This document shows, piece by piece, positions 9,195 to 16,681 of a DNA stretch of 64,000 nt. Made by a program: the position numbers and the translations under genes. The notes below the pieces were generated by a model. It was given only the letters and a program-made list of their open reading frames with translations, ran no database searches and had not been told where the DNA came from. The DNA comes from Mycolicibacterium senegalense. GTDB taxonomy: Bacteria; Actinomycetota; Actinomycetes; Mycobacteriales; Mycobacteriaceae. Position 1 is the first letter of the stretch, and each line of letters begins with the position of its first letter. The stretch covers positions 868,001-932,000 of the forward strand of contig NZ_CP081000.1 in NCBI RefSeq assembly GCF_019645875.1, written 5' to 3'.

Positions 9195-9863
9195 ATGTCG
9201 GTCGAGGCCCCGTCGCTGCTGCGGCTTGAGAAAACCAGCCTGCGTGAACAGGCGCTCTCGGCGCTGCGACGGGCCATCACGTCGGGTCAGCTGCAGCCCG
9301 GCACTCATCTTGTGGAAACTGAACTTTCCGATGCGCTGCAGATCAGCCGGGGCACTCTGCGTGAAGCGATGCGCCAACTGCAGCAGGAGGGGCTGATCTC
9401 CGCGGGAGCCCGGGGTCGGCTTTCGGTCCGTCACCTCGATGCCAAAGAGATCAAGAACATGTTCGACGTCCGAGGTGCCTTGGAATCCTTGGCCGCCAGT
9501 GAACTCGCGGCGCGGGAGGACCGCGGTGACGCCGTGGCAGCCCTGCGGGCCGCGGTGGCCGACATGGAACGGTGGGCGGCGTCGAACCTGGAGGATCGCA
9601 TCGAGGCCGACCTCAAATTCCATCGCACGATGTGTCACCTGAGCGGCAACGAGACCCTGCTGCACGTGTGGTCGTCGCTGGAGGGCAGCATCCGGATGTC
9701 GATCATGTTCGCCGGGGTGGACCGCGCACTCAAGAACATGGATGCCAAGCGGCATCTGGAGATCGTCGACGCCATCGAATCGGGCGACGCGGCTGCCGCG
9801 GCCGCCACCGTTCGCGACCACATGTGCTCAGCCGCAGCGGTTTTGGTGGAGGGCGCCGGCTAA
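9195..9863 (+). CDS. GntR-family transcriptional regulator, FadR/FCD subfamily
   Basis: The 222-residue protein has an N-terminal winged helix (LREQALSALRRAITSGQLQP, then ISRGTLREAMRQLQQEGLI) and a C-terminal helical FCD ligand-binding domain from about residue 85. Asp and His residues in EADLKFHRTM, HLEIVDAI and VRDHMCSA correspond to the metal-binding set of FCD domains. The ATG at 9195 has GAGGAGC at good spacing; an ATG at 9171 would place the GTTGAC half-site inside the coding region. It follows the MHS transporter in the same direction and presumably represses the divergent sugar operon, the transporter and itself until a pathway intermediate binds. Confidence 0.9.
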   Translation: MSVEAPSLLRLEKTSLREQALSALRRAITSGQLQPGTHLVETELSDALQISRGTLREAMRQLQQEGLISAGARGRLSVRHLDAKEIKNMFDVRGALESLAASELAAREDRGDAVAALRAAVADMERWAASNLEDRIEADLKFHRTMCHLSGNETLLHVWSSLEGSIRMSIMFAGVDRALKNMDAKRHLEIVDAIESGDAAAAAATVRDHMCSAAAVLVEGAG

Positions 9864-9873
9864 GCCCGGCCGG

Positions 9874-11088
9874 CTAGCGGCGGCGCACGGCATAGCTCAC
9901 CGCGCCGACCGCGACGACGGCAAGCCCGGTCAGCACCGAGGTCAGCGGCAGCGAGAAGGCCAGTAGTAGACACCCCGCCAGGCCGGCCGCGGGGATCACG
10001 CGGGCCCCCAGCGTCCACGCCGAAGCGTTCGCAATCGCGTAGTACAGCAGCACCGCGAACGACGAAAACCCTATCGCCCCACGCAGATCTGCCACGGCGG
10101 CCAGCATCGCCACCACGATGCCGACCACGATCTCGGCCCGGTGCGGAACATTGAACCGGGGATGCACCGCGGCCAGCCAGTGCGGCAGGTGATGGTCGCG
10201 GGCCATGGCCAGCGTCGTGCGCGACACCCCGAGGATCAGGGCCAGCAGTGAGCCCAGTGCCGCCACCGCGGCCCCCGCGCGCACCACCGGCTGCCACTGC
10301 GGTGCGCCGGCTGCGGTGACCGCATCGGCCAGCGGCGCCGGTGCGGACGCCAGTCCGGGGCCGCCGAGCACGGCGAGCACCGCGACCGCCACCACCGCGT
10401 ACACCACCAGCGCGATACCCAGCGCGATCGGGATCGCACGCGGAATCGTGCGAGCCGGATCGCGGACCTCCTCACCCAACGTGGCGATGCGCGCATATCC
10501 GGCGAACGCGAAGAACAGCAGCCCGGCGGCCTGCAGTACACCGCCGAAACCGGTTTCGCCACCGATCTCCAACCGGGCGAGATCGGTGGCGCCCGAACCG
10601 GCGATGACTACCACCACGGCGGCCAGGACCGCCAGCACACAGCCGACGATGACGCGGGTCAGCCAGGCGGACTTCTGAATTCCGGCATAGTTCACCGCGG
10701 TCAGCGCCACCACCGCGGCCACCGCAACGGCATGCGCCCCCTGCGGCCACACATACAAACCGACCGTCAGCGCCATCGCGGCACACGACGCCGTCTTGCC
10801 GACGATGAAACTCCACCCGGCCGTGTAACCCCAGAATTCACCGAGCCGTTCACGTCCGTAGACGTAGGTGCCGCCGGACTGCGGATAGCGCGCGGCCAAC
10901 CGCGCCGAGGATGTCGCGTTGCAGTAGGCGACGACGGCCGCCAGGGCCAGGCCGATCAGCAGGCCGCTGCCGGCCGCGGCAGCCGCCGGGGTCAGGGAGG
11001 CGAATATGCCCGCCCCCACCATCGATCCCAGGCCGATCACGACGGCGTCGGTCGTCCCGAGCCTGCGCTGCAGGCCGCCCGAGGTCAC
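9874..11088 (-). CDS. APC-family amino acid permease
   Basis: The 404-residue protein has about 12 membrane segments. VVIGLGSMVGAGIFASLTPA is the TM1 signature of the amino acid-polyamine-organocation family, with GAGIF forming the unwound substrate-binding bend, and SGGTYVYGRERLGEFWGYTAGW matches TM3. It ends 10 bp from the convergent GntR gene with no room for a separate terminator. Substrate and regulation are not evident, and it stands as a single gene. Confidence 0.88.
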   Translation of the reverse strand: MTSGGLQRRLGTTDAVVIGLGSMVGAGIFASLTPAAAAAGSGLLIGLALAAVVAYCNATSSARLAARYPQSGGTYVYGRERLGEFWGYTAGWSFIVGKTASCAAMALTVGLYVWPQGAHAVAVAAVVALTAVNYAGIQKSAWLTRVIVGCVLAVLAAVVVVIAGSGATDLARLEIGGETGFGGVLQAAGLLFFAFAGYARIATLGEEVRDPARTIPRAIPIALGIALVVYAVVAVAVLAVLGGPGLASAPAPLADAVTAAGAPQWQPVVRAGAAVAALGSLLALILGVSRTTLAMARDHHLPHWLAAVHPRFNVPHRAEIVVGIVVAMLAAVADLRGAIGFSSFAVLLYYAIANASAWTLGARVIPAAGLAGCLLLAFSLPLTSVLTGLAVVAVGAVSYAVRRR

Positions 11089-11097
11089 CTGGCGATA

Positions 11098-11217
11098 CTA
11101 GGGCGCGTTGCTGTCACCGGCAGCGTACGGGTGAAAGAAAACGCCTTCGGCGCGGACCGTTACCCCGTCTGCGGTCGCGAGGTGGCCCACGATGAAGGTC
11201 TTCACCCCTTCCACAAC
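11098..11217 (-). pseudogene. C-terminal relic of a hotdog-fold (PaaI-like) thioesterase
   Basis: About 38 codons ending at TAG 11098-11100 read VEGVKTFIVGHL, TADGVTVRAEGVFF and HPYAAG. This matches the last beta-strands of mycobacterial PaaI/YbgC-like acyl-CoA thioesterases, whose C-termini have a KTF strand, a turn and an AEA-GVF strand. Upstream in the same frame the sequence turns into arginine-rich antisense noise and no start is plausible, so the rest of the gene is gone. The adjacent 11218-11324 shows no other gene. Confidence 0.5.
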
Positions 11218-11324
11218 ACTGGAAACGGATTGGCACCCAAAGTCCGTCCCCCTGTGGGCCTTTGGCCTCCGACGGCCGAATGGCGCTCCAATTCGGCGTG
11301 TGAGAGGTCGGGCGCCTGCGACGG

Positions 11325-12197
11325 TTACCGACCTCCGGCAGCGGCCACAGAGGTCTCCCCGACCCGATGGACCATGGCCGGTGTGACCGCGCGATGAGCC
11401 GCGCGCGCCTGACGTGCTCCGTTGCGCGGTACGTCTGACATGCTGTGGCAGATCGCCCACGCGGCGCTGTGAACGGCGGCTGCCACGGGCTCGATGCGCA
11501 TCGACCTGGCCGGACCGCACAGCGACAGCGCGAATCGATTGCCGCCCTCGCTCAGGCTGATGGGGGCGGCCACGACGGTGACACCCGGCTCACAACCCTC
11601 CACGTCGACCGCGACCCCGCCGCGGGCACGAACGGTGGTCAGGTGTCGATCCAACTCCGCTCGATTGCGAATGCCGTACGGCGAGGACACCGCGTAACAC
11701 AGCTCCGGCCACGCTGATTCGTCCATCTGTGCCAAGAGTGCGCGTCCGGCGGCACTCTGTTCCACGGGCTGCTTGAAGCCCACCTGCCAACATTTGCCGG
11801 TGTCGGGCCACATTCCGAAGCGTTCGATGTGGAGCAGGTGGGTGTCCGCCAGGACACTGAGATGAGCGGTCAGGCCGGTGCGTCGGTGTAGGTCGGCCAT
11901 CACCGGCAACGCCGCCTCGGGCACCCGATGTAACCGCTTTGCCTGACAGCCCAGTTCGAACAGCTTTGATCCAAGGGCGTATCCGGCACCTTGGCGTTCG
12001 ATCCAGCCCAGCTGGACCAGACTTTGCAAGATGCGATGTGCCGATGACCGAGGCACGTTCGAGTGCCGGGTGATCTCCGCCAGCGTGGGCGCTTGTCGCG
12101 CCCCAAAGACGTCCAGAAGCGAGGCCACCCGGTTGAGCATCGCTATGGGAGCTGCGTCGTCATCCGACGTTGGCACAACACCCTCCATACCTGTCAT
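11325..12197 (-). CDS. IclR-family transcriptional regulator
   Basis: The product has an N-terminal winged HTH (AMLNRVASLLDVFGARQAPT, then HSNVPRSSAHRILQSLVQLG) and the C-terminal IclR effector domain (LPVMADLHRRTGLTAHLSVL, SAAGRALLA, then the GVAVDVEGCEPGVTVVAAPI stretch). The ATG at 12197 gives 290 residues. A GTG at 12215 would overlap an inverted repeat (12210-12224), and ATG 12188 and a GTG close behind GGAGGG are shorter alternatives. It is divergent from a TetR gene. IclR proteins often control aromatic or acyl-CoA catabolism, but no catabolic operon adjoins it, so the target is unknown. Confidence 0.85.
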   Translation of the reverse strand: MTGMEGVVPTSDDDAAPIAMLNRVASLLDVFGARQAPTLAEITRHSNVPRSSAHRILQSLVQLGWIERQGAGYALGSKLFELGCQAKRLHRVPEAALPVMADLHRRTGLTAHLSVLADTHLLHIERFGMWPDTGKCWQVGFKQPVEQSAAGRALLAQMDESAWPELCYAVSSPYGIRNRAELDRHLTTVRARGGVAVDVEGCEPGVTVVAAPISLSEGGNRFALSLCGPARSMRIEPVAAAVHSAAWAICHSMSDVPRNGARQARAAHRAVTPAMVHRVGETSVAAAGGR

Positions 12198-12227
12198 ACT
12201 CTGCGTATGTGTCACAAGATGACAGGT
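12189..12227. promoter_or_regulatory. Nested inverted repeats between divergent IclR and TetR genes
   Basis: The outer arms ACCTGTCAT (12189-12197) and ATGACAGGT (12219-12227) are perfectly complementary, 21 bp apart. An inner repeat TGTCA-CAAGA-TGACA (12210-12224) shares the right arm. The position, over the IclR start region and 34 bp before the TetR start, suits an operator for one or both regulators. Confidence 0.5.
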
Positions 12228-12261
12228 GTGAGTCTAGGCACAATGCCTCCGCGAAGTAAAG

Positions 12262-12906
12262 ATGGCCAGGAGTAGAGGGCCGACGCTCACGGAGCGTCGC
12301 GCAGAGGAATTACGACTCGACATCGCCCGGACGGCGCGCGACATCTTCATCGCCGACGGTGACACCACGGCGACCGTCGAGCGCATCTGCGCCGAAGTCG
12401 GCATCGCGACGCGGACGTTCTACCGTCACTTCCCCGTCAAAGAAGACGTCTTGGGTCCGTTGTTCCGGCGCAGCGAGAGCCACATGCGCAACCTGTTGGC
12501 TTCCGCTGCAGCGGAAGCCGATCCCGTCGACGTTCTCGTCGACATGTTCACCGTCGAGGTCCGGCAGCGGCGGACCGTCGACGTCCAGCACCGCGAGTCC
12601 GTCGAGATCGGACGGAAGCTGATGGCGCTCGTTGCCGAGACTCCGCAGTATCGCCTGCGGTGGCTGGATTGGAGCGCGACCCTCGCCGACTCCATCACCG
12701 AGTACCTGGCAGGACATTTCGAACTCGGGGACGACGAGTTCGCCCGAGCGCTACCGAGCAGGCTCATCATCCACGTCAGCAGCAATGCCTACATCTGGTG
12801 GACTGACGCCAAAGAACTTCACGAACTCGATGAGCTGGTAGCGGCGCACCGATCGGGGATCGGCATGGTGCTGTCCGGCCTGCAGCGGTCGGATCGTAGT
12901 AGCTAG
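12262..12906 (+). CDS. TetR-family transcriptional regulator
   Basis: The 214-residue protein has the TetR N-terminal HTH (ARTARDIFIADGDTTATVER, ICAEVGIATRTFYRHFPVKE) and a helical C-terminal ligand-binding domain containing a conserved-looking RWLDWSATLADSI segment. The ATG at 12262 follows AGATGGCCAGG-type context without a strong ribosome-binding site. It is divergent from the IclR gene and its stop overlaps that of the convergent hydrolase by 4 bp. The ligand is unknown. Confidence 0.88.
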   Translation: MARSRGPTLTERRAEELRLDIARTARDIFIADGDTTATVERICAEVGIATRTFYRHFPVKEDVLGPLFRRSESHMRNLLASAAAEADPVDVLVDMFTVEVRQRRTVDVQHRESVEIGRKLMALVAETPQYRLRWLDWSATLADSITEYLAGHFELGDDEFARALPSRLIIHVSSNAYIWWTDAKELHELDELVAAHRSGIGMVLSGLQRSDRSS

Positions 12907-13781
12907 TCCCTGGTCAGGAAGCCGGTCACCACGGATTCGAAGGCTTCCTTCGCCTCGATCATGGCCCAGTGCCCGCAGTTGGGAAACACGTGAAGCTCGG
13001 CGTTGGGAATGGTGCGCATCGGAATCAGCGCCATATCAAGCGGACTCACGCGATCATCGCGACCCCACGTCAGAAGCGTCGGTGCCGACACCTTGTGCAT
13101 CCGTGCCCATGGCATGGGCAGATCCGACGCCGCCATGGACGCCATCATCGCCGCGAATGCCGCCTTTCCGTACATCCGGCGTGCGGAGGCCAGCGTCTCC
13201 GGATCGGTTGCCAGTGCCCAGCGCTCCTCGATGAGCTCCTCGGTGACCAACGACCGGTCGTAGACCATGGAATTCAGCCAATCGACCAGGCGCTGCCGAG
13301 TCGGGTCCTCGGTGAATTCCTGAAGCAGGCGGATCCCTTCGCTCGGCCCGGGGGAGAAGATCGTGGTTCCGATTCCACCAATCGTCACGAGACGGCCCAC
13401 CCGTTCGGGAGCGTTGATGGCCGTGTTGATGCCGACGCCGCCGCCCATCGAGTTGCCGACGATGTCCACCCGGTCGACATCCAGGGCATCGAGGAAGGGA
13501 GTCACCGCACCCTGGGCGGTGACCATGGGGTGCCCGCCCCAGTCATCCGAGACACCGAAGCCGGGGAACTCCAGCACCAGACACCGGAAGTGCTGAGAGA
13601 ACGTTGGCAGCACTCCACGGAAGTTGCGCCAGCCCGTGACCCCCGGACCTGATCCGTGCAGGAACAGCACGGTCGGGCCGCTGCCGACATCGTAGTAGCG
13701 CAAAGCGCCTGCGCTGGTCTGGATTTCACGCACGACACCCGTCGTACCGGTGTCATCGGTGACCGGAACAGAATTCGACAC
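12903..13781 (-). CDS. Alpha/beta hydrolase, meta-cleavage-product-hydrolase-like
   Basis: The 292-residue serine hydrolase has an oxyanion-hole motif HGSGPGVTGW, the nucleophile elbow GNSMGGGVG, an Asp in TWGRDDRVSPLD and the catalytic His in CGHWAMIEAKEAF. HGSGPG plus GNSMGG is characteristic of C-C hydrolases such as BphD, MhpC and HsaD, which cleave ring-fission products, though related esterases share it. The GTG start at 13781 is chosen because AGAGGAAAG lies 9-15 nt upstream. No ring-cleaving dioxygenase is nearby, so the physiological substrate is open; control by the adjacent TetR or IclR protein is possible. Confidence 0.87.
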   Translation of the reverse strand: MSNSVPVTDDTGTTGVVREIQTSAGALRYYDVGSGPTVLFLHGSGPGVTGWRNFRGVLPTFSQHFRCLVLEFPGFGVSDDWGGHPMVTAQGAVTPFLDALDVDRVDIVGNSMGGGVGINTAINAPERVGRLVTIGGIGTTIFSPGPSEGIRLLQEFTEDPTRQRLVDWLNSMVYDRSLVTEELIEERWALATDPETLASARRMYGKAAFAAMMASMAASDLPMPWARMHKVSAPTLLTWGRDDRVSPLDMALIPMRTIPNAELHVFPNCGHWAMIEAKEAFESVVTGFLTRD

Positions 13782-13869
13782 GGCTTTTTCTTTCCTCTGG
13801 CTGACTCGTCGCACCCAGCCTCACATGGGTGCGTGGGGGGTGGCAATCGCACGTTCCGCTGACCGGGTC

Positions 13870-14100
13870 ATGGGTGGGACACACGGTGGCGCGACTGTTG
13901 GCGAACGGCGCTGGCGTGCGATCGCGGTCTCGTGCGTACTGCTCGCTTCAGCTGGCTTGGCGGCAACTGTCTACTTCGTCGGTCCGGCGGCCAAGCAGAA
14001 GGACGTCCAGGCGACCGCGTCGGTGGTTCGCGCTGCCCCGGTCGACGGGCGATCTGACACCGCGCAAGTGTTGGTCTATCTGAACCAGGCGACAACCAGC
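13870..14100 (+). pseudogene. Internally deleted Mce-associated membrane protein relic
   Basis: From ATG 13870 the frame encodes RRWRAIAVSCVLLASAGLAA (a membrane anchor) directly joined to VGPAAKQKDVQATASVVRAA and AQVLVYLNQATTS. Both ends match Mce-associated proteins: an N-terminal transmembrane helix, then the C-terminal region with PAAKQK-VxVxATV and VVLVFVNQTTTS. The intervening domain of roughly 70 residues is missing and the C-terminal tail runs into unrelated sequence. No mce operon is nearby. I read it as a dead remnant created by an in-frame deletion. Confidence 0.55.
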
Positions 14101-14523
14101 CTCGCCGGCGTCGATCTTGGCCAGCACGTCATCGAAACCGCCCGAGGCCTCAAACTCCTCGAACGCCTGCCGGCCCTGAATCCAGCCGGTCTACTTCCTC
14201 GCCGTTATCGCCGTCACCGGCCTGACTGTCCTGCCGAACAACCATGGACATCATCGTGCTCCATCCGGTTCATGCAGCTCCTACACAAACCATCTGACAC
14301 GCCCCGTCGACACCGCTCCACGGGGTGCATCATCAGGCCACTGCGAGATCGCAAGGCGAACACGAGGATCGATGGGTTCATTACCAGCCACCGCCAGAGC
14401 GTGGCCCCAGAAGTGTCACCACCAAGACCACCGGAACTGTCACCGATGTCCTGATGCAGAACTGTCACCAATGTCCTGATACATCACACACCGATGTCTA
14501 GAGGCATGACAGTCCCACGGTAT
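14101..14523. other. Degenerate region without a recognisable intact gene
   Basis: Several short frames stay open here, but none has a convincing start, codon pattern or recognisable family. The minus strand at about 14100-14190 encodes a short segment (AFEEFEASGGFDDVLAKIDA) that looks protein-like but is bounded by stops. With the Mce-associated relic before it and the tandem repeats at 14435-14498, the block reads as a gene graveyard left by insertion or deletion events. Confidence 0.45.
14435..14498. repeat. Imperfect ~25-bp tandem repeats
   Basis: AACTGTCACCGATGTCCTGA (from 14435) recurs as AACTGTCACCAATGTCCTGA (from 14460), period 25, and a third partial unit CACCGATGTC is at 14489. Clustered direct repeats of this kind are seen at the ends of some insertion sequences (IS21- or IS481-like elements). 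No transposase remains beside them, so an IS end is only a suggestion. Confidence 0.5.
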
Positions 14524-14850
14524 CTAGTGCGTATCGTGCTTGGGTAGCAGTGTTTGGTGTGCCGAGGATGTCGCTGCCCGGAACAGCACCGCGATCAAAG
14601 CCAGTGCTCCCAGTGCCGCGATCGGGATGGTCCACAACCGACGTGTGGTCAGGGCCGATCCGCACTTGTCGACGTACTCCTGGCCGGCGGCGTTGGCCTG
14701 CACCAGGTGGGCGCTGTACCCGGAACCGCACGGAATCTGCATGCCGAACTGGTCGAAGTCGTCCAGGTAGACCGGCAGGCTCAACAGATAGAGCCCGAGG
14801 CCCAACACCACGGCTCCGGCGATGCCGATATAGACGGCGCGAAAACTCAC
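14524..14850 (-). CDS. Small two-helix membrane protein of unknown function
   Basis: The 108-residue product has a membrane helix at about residues 5-28 (VYIGIAGAVVLGLGLYLLSL) and another at about 72-92 (WTIPIAALGALALIAVLFRA). Between them is an extracytoplasmic loop with two Cys residues (IPCGSGYSAH, DKCGSAL) that could form a disulfide. The GTG start at 14850 is supported by AAGGGGGAACG just upstream. It lies 10 bp after another small membrane protein gene and is probably co-transcribed with it. No function can be assigned. Confidence 0.75.
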   Translation of the reverse strand: MSFRAVYIGIAGAVVLGLGLYLLSLPVYLDDFDQFGMQIPCGSGYSAHLVQANAAGQEYVDKCGSALTTRRLWTIPIAALGALALIAVLFRAATSSAHQTLLPKHDTH

Positions 14851-14860
14851 CGTTCCCCCT

Positions 14861-15085
14861 TCAGGTCATGCAGACGTCGGTGAACAACAGCACCGGCCAC
14901 GAGACGATCGCCCCCAAAAAGGACACCACGGCATCGAGGCCGCCCATCGATTGCAGGTGGTCGGTGTGCGTGCCGGACCAGAAAGTGCCGATCACCACAT
15001 ACGGCACCCCGAGCACCACAGCTACGACGATCAGTTCGCCGACGGCGACGCGGTAGGCCAGCAACCTCCGCAACTTGGCAAGCAA
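14861..15085 (-). CDS. Very small membrane protein, unknown
   Basis: The 74-residue frame has two hydrophobic segments (VAVGELIVVAVVLGVPYVVI and the C-terminal SFLGAIVSWPVLLFTDVCMT) with a short polar loop. No ATG or GTG is available at the N-terminus. TTG at 15085 is preceded by GATGGGGGT, which supports it. It appears to be the first gene of a two-gene unit with the 108-residue membrane protein. Both are divergent from the tandem TetR gene. Confidence 0.6.
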   Translation of the reverse strand: MLAKLRRLLAYRVAVGELIVVAVVLGVPYVVIGTFWSGTHTDHLQSMGGLDAVVSFLGAIVSWPVLLFTDVCMT

Positions 15086-15147
15086 TGGACCCCCATCTGA
15101 ACATCTTGCCGTCTATGTTAATGACCATTCTCTCCCCAACTACCATT

Positions 15148-15182
15148 TTGACCATGCTGTTCGGTCCGTTAGTGTGACGGAA
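15148..15182 (+). promoter_or_regulatory. Probable leaderless promoter of the tandem TetR gene
   Basis: TTGACC (15148-15153), a 16-bp spacer and TAGTGT (15170-15175) form a SigA-like promoter. The expected transcription start falls on the A of the ATG at 15182, and no ribosome-binding site precedes that ATG, both fitting leaderless translation as is common in mycobacteria. Confidence 0.5.
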
Positions 15183-16429
15183 TGGCGCGCATCTCGCCCC
15201 GGTCGGTCGACAGTGGTGCCAACGGTGTGCGACGCCGACCGAAAGACCGAAAGGCCCAGATCGCGCGGGCCTCGGCGGAGTCGTTCAGTGCGCTGGGATA
15301 CCACGGTGTGAGCATGGAGGCCATCGCCTCGCGGGTAGGGATCTCCGCGGCGGCGTTGTACCGGCACTATTCGAGCAAGTACGAATTGTTTCGCGACGCC
15401 GTGCTCAACCTCAGCCAGCAACTTGTCGACGGGACGGCGTTCGCCGATGAGGCCGACGGGGACCCGCGTGACCAGTTGCGCAGGCTGGTCGCCGCGCTCA
15501 GCGACACCGCCTTGGTGAACCGGGAATCCGGAGGCCTGTACCGCTGGGAGGCGCGATATCTGCGCGGCGACGACCAGAGCACCCTCGACGCCCAGGTGCG
15601 TACCGTGCACCGCCGGATCCACCGGCCGCTGATGGAACTGCGGCCCGAGCTCAGTTCGCGGGCCCGGTGGACTCTGTCGACTGCGGTCCTCGGCGTGATC
15701 GGCAGCGTCGTCGATCACCGGTCCAAGTTGCCCGCCGGTCAGATCCGCGCGCTGCTGGCCGAGATTTGCGACAGCGTGCTGGACGCCGAACTGCCCGAGT
15801 TTCCGAACGAGACCGACCCCGTCACCCCGACTCCGCCGGCCGTCAACGCGACGAAATATGAAGCGCTGCTGACGGAGTCGATGCGGCTGTTCAATCAGAA
15901 CGGCTATCGCGACACCACCATGGAAGATATCGCCGCCGCGGTCGGCATGCCGGCCTCGGGGATCTATCGGTACTTCTCCGGCAAGTCCGACATCTTGGCC
16001 GCCGGATTTCGCCGCGCCGCCGACCGGCTCTCGGCAGACATGTCGGAAGTCCTCGGAGCGGCCCAGGACCCGGAGCAGGCGCTCGGTGCGCTCATCGACG
16101 GCTATGTGGCTCGCTCGTTCGACCGCCCCGAACTGGACTACGTCTACTACACCGAGCGCCTGAACATGACGCCCGCCGACCAGAAAATTCTGCGCGACCT
16201 GCAGCGAGCGGCTGTGGAATCGTGGGTCGAGGTGGTGATGCCCGTGCGCCCCGGTTGGAGTGCGGCGCAGGCGCGGTTCGCGGTTCATGCCGCGATGGCC
16301 TTGGTGATCGACTTGGGCCGGCTCATGAACTATCAGAATTCGGAGCAGGCCCGAGCCGTCGTCGCGGTCATGATCGATCTGACCCTGTTGGGCCGTTACC
16401 GGTTGCGGACGGCGTTGCCGGCCAGGTAG
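15182..16429 (+). CDS. Tandem (double) TetR-family regulator
   Basis: The 415-residue protein contains two complete TetR units. Unit 1 has SAESFSALGYHGVSMEAIAS, RVGISAAALYRHYSSKYELF. Unit 2 starts near residue 225 with LFNQNGYRDTTMEDIAAAVG, MPASGIYRYFSGKSDILAAG and its own ligand domain. One chain can therefore present two DNA-binding heads without dimerising, or four as a dimer. It is convergent with the DoxX-like gene, overlapping it by 34 bp. The nearby flavin monooxygenase is a plausible target. Whether both HTHs bind DNA cannot be seen from sequence. Confidence 0.87.
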   Translation: MARISPRSVDSGANGVRRRPKDRKAQIARASAESFSALGYHGVSMEAIASRVGISAAALYRHYSSKYELFRDAVLNLSQQLVDGTAFADEADGDPRDQLRRLVAALSDTALVNRESGGLYRWEARYLRGDDQSTLDAQVRTVHRRIHRPLMELRPELSSRARWTLSTAVLGVIGSVVDHRSKLPAGQIRALLAEICDSVLDAELPEFPNETDPVTPTPPAVNATKYEALLTESMRLFNQNGYRDTTMEDIAAAVGMPASGIYRYFSGKSDILAAGFRRAADRLSADMSEVLGAAQDPEQALGALIDGYVARSFDRPELDYVYYTERLNMTPADQKILRDLQRAAVESWVEVVMPVRPGWSAAQARFAVHAAMALVIDLGRLMNYQNSEQARAVVAVMIDLTLLGRYRLRTALPAR

Positions 16430-16665
16430 GCCACGTAGCCGAGGGTGCCGATCTTGGCCAGCTTGCGGGTCTTGGGCAGCAGCAGGCCCAGGCCGATCGC
16501 CGTCTCGATGCCGCCGTTGGTGTAGATGTGCGCCCTTGTGTCCTTGGGGAACGCCGGCTTGGTGATCGATTCGAACAGCTGCGGCTTCACGAAATGTGAG
16601 ATACCGGCGCCGGCCACGCTGAGACCGACGAGCTTGGCCAGCGTGGAGTTCTTGCCCTCTGACAT
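16396..16665 (-). CDS. DoxX-like small membrane protein
   Basis: The 89-residue product starts MSEGKNSTLAKLVGLSVAGA. It contains the VKPQLFESITKPAFPKDTRA segment, a GGIETAIGLGLLLPKTRK helix and a C-terminal membrane helix (LGYVAYLAGNAVRN), typical of short DoxX/DUF4267-like mycobacterial membrane proteins. The ATG at 16665 has AGAGAGGAT upstream. It follows the monooxygenase gene by 16 bp on the same strand, so the two are probably one transcript. The function is unknown. Confidence 0.78.
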   Translation of the reverse strand: MSEGKNSTLAKLVGLSVAGAGISHFVKPQLFESITKPAFPKDTRAHIYTNGGIETAIGLGLLLPKTRKLAKIGTLGYVAYLAGNAVRNR

Positions 16666-16681
16666 GTGTGATCCTCTCTGA

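Noticed and set aside
14214..14471. 85-codon minus-strand frame in the degenerate region
   Set aside because: It has no recognisable domain, starts inside the tandem repeats and overlaps other equally weak frames.
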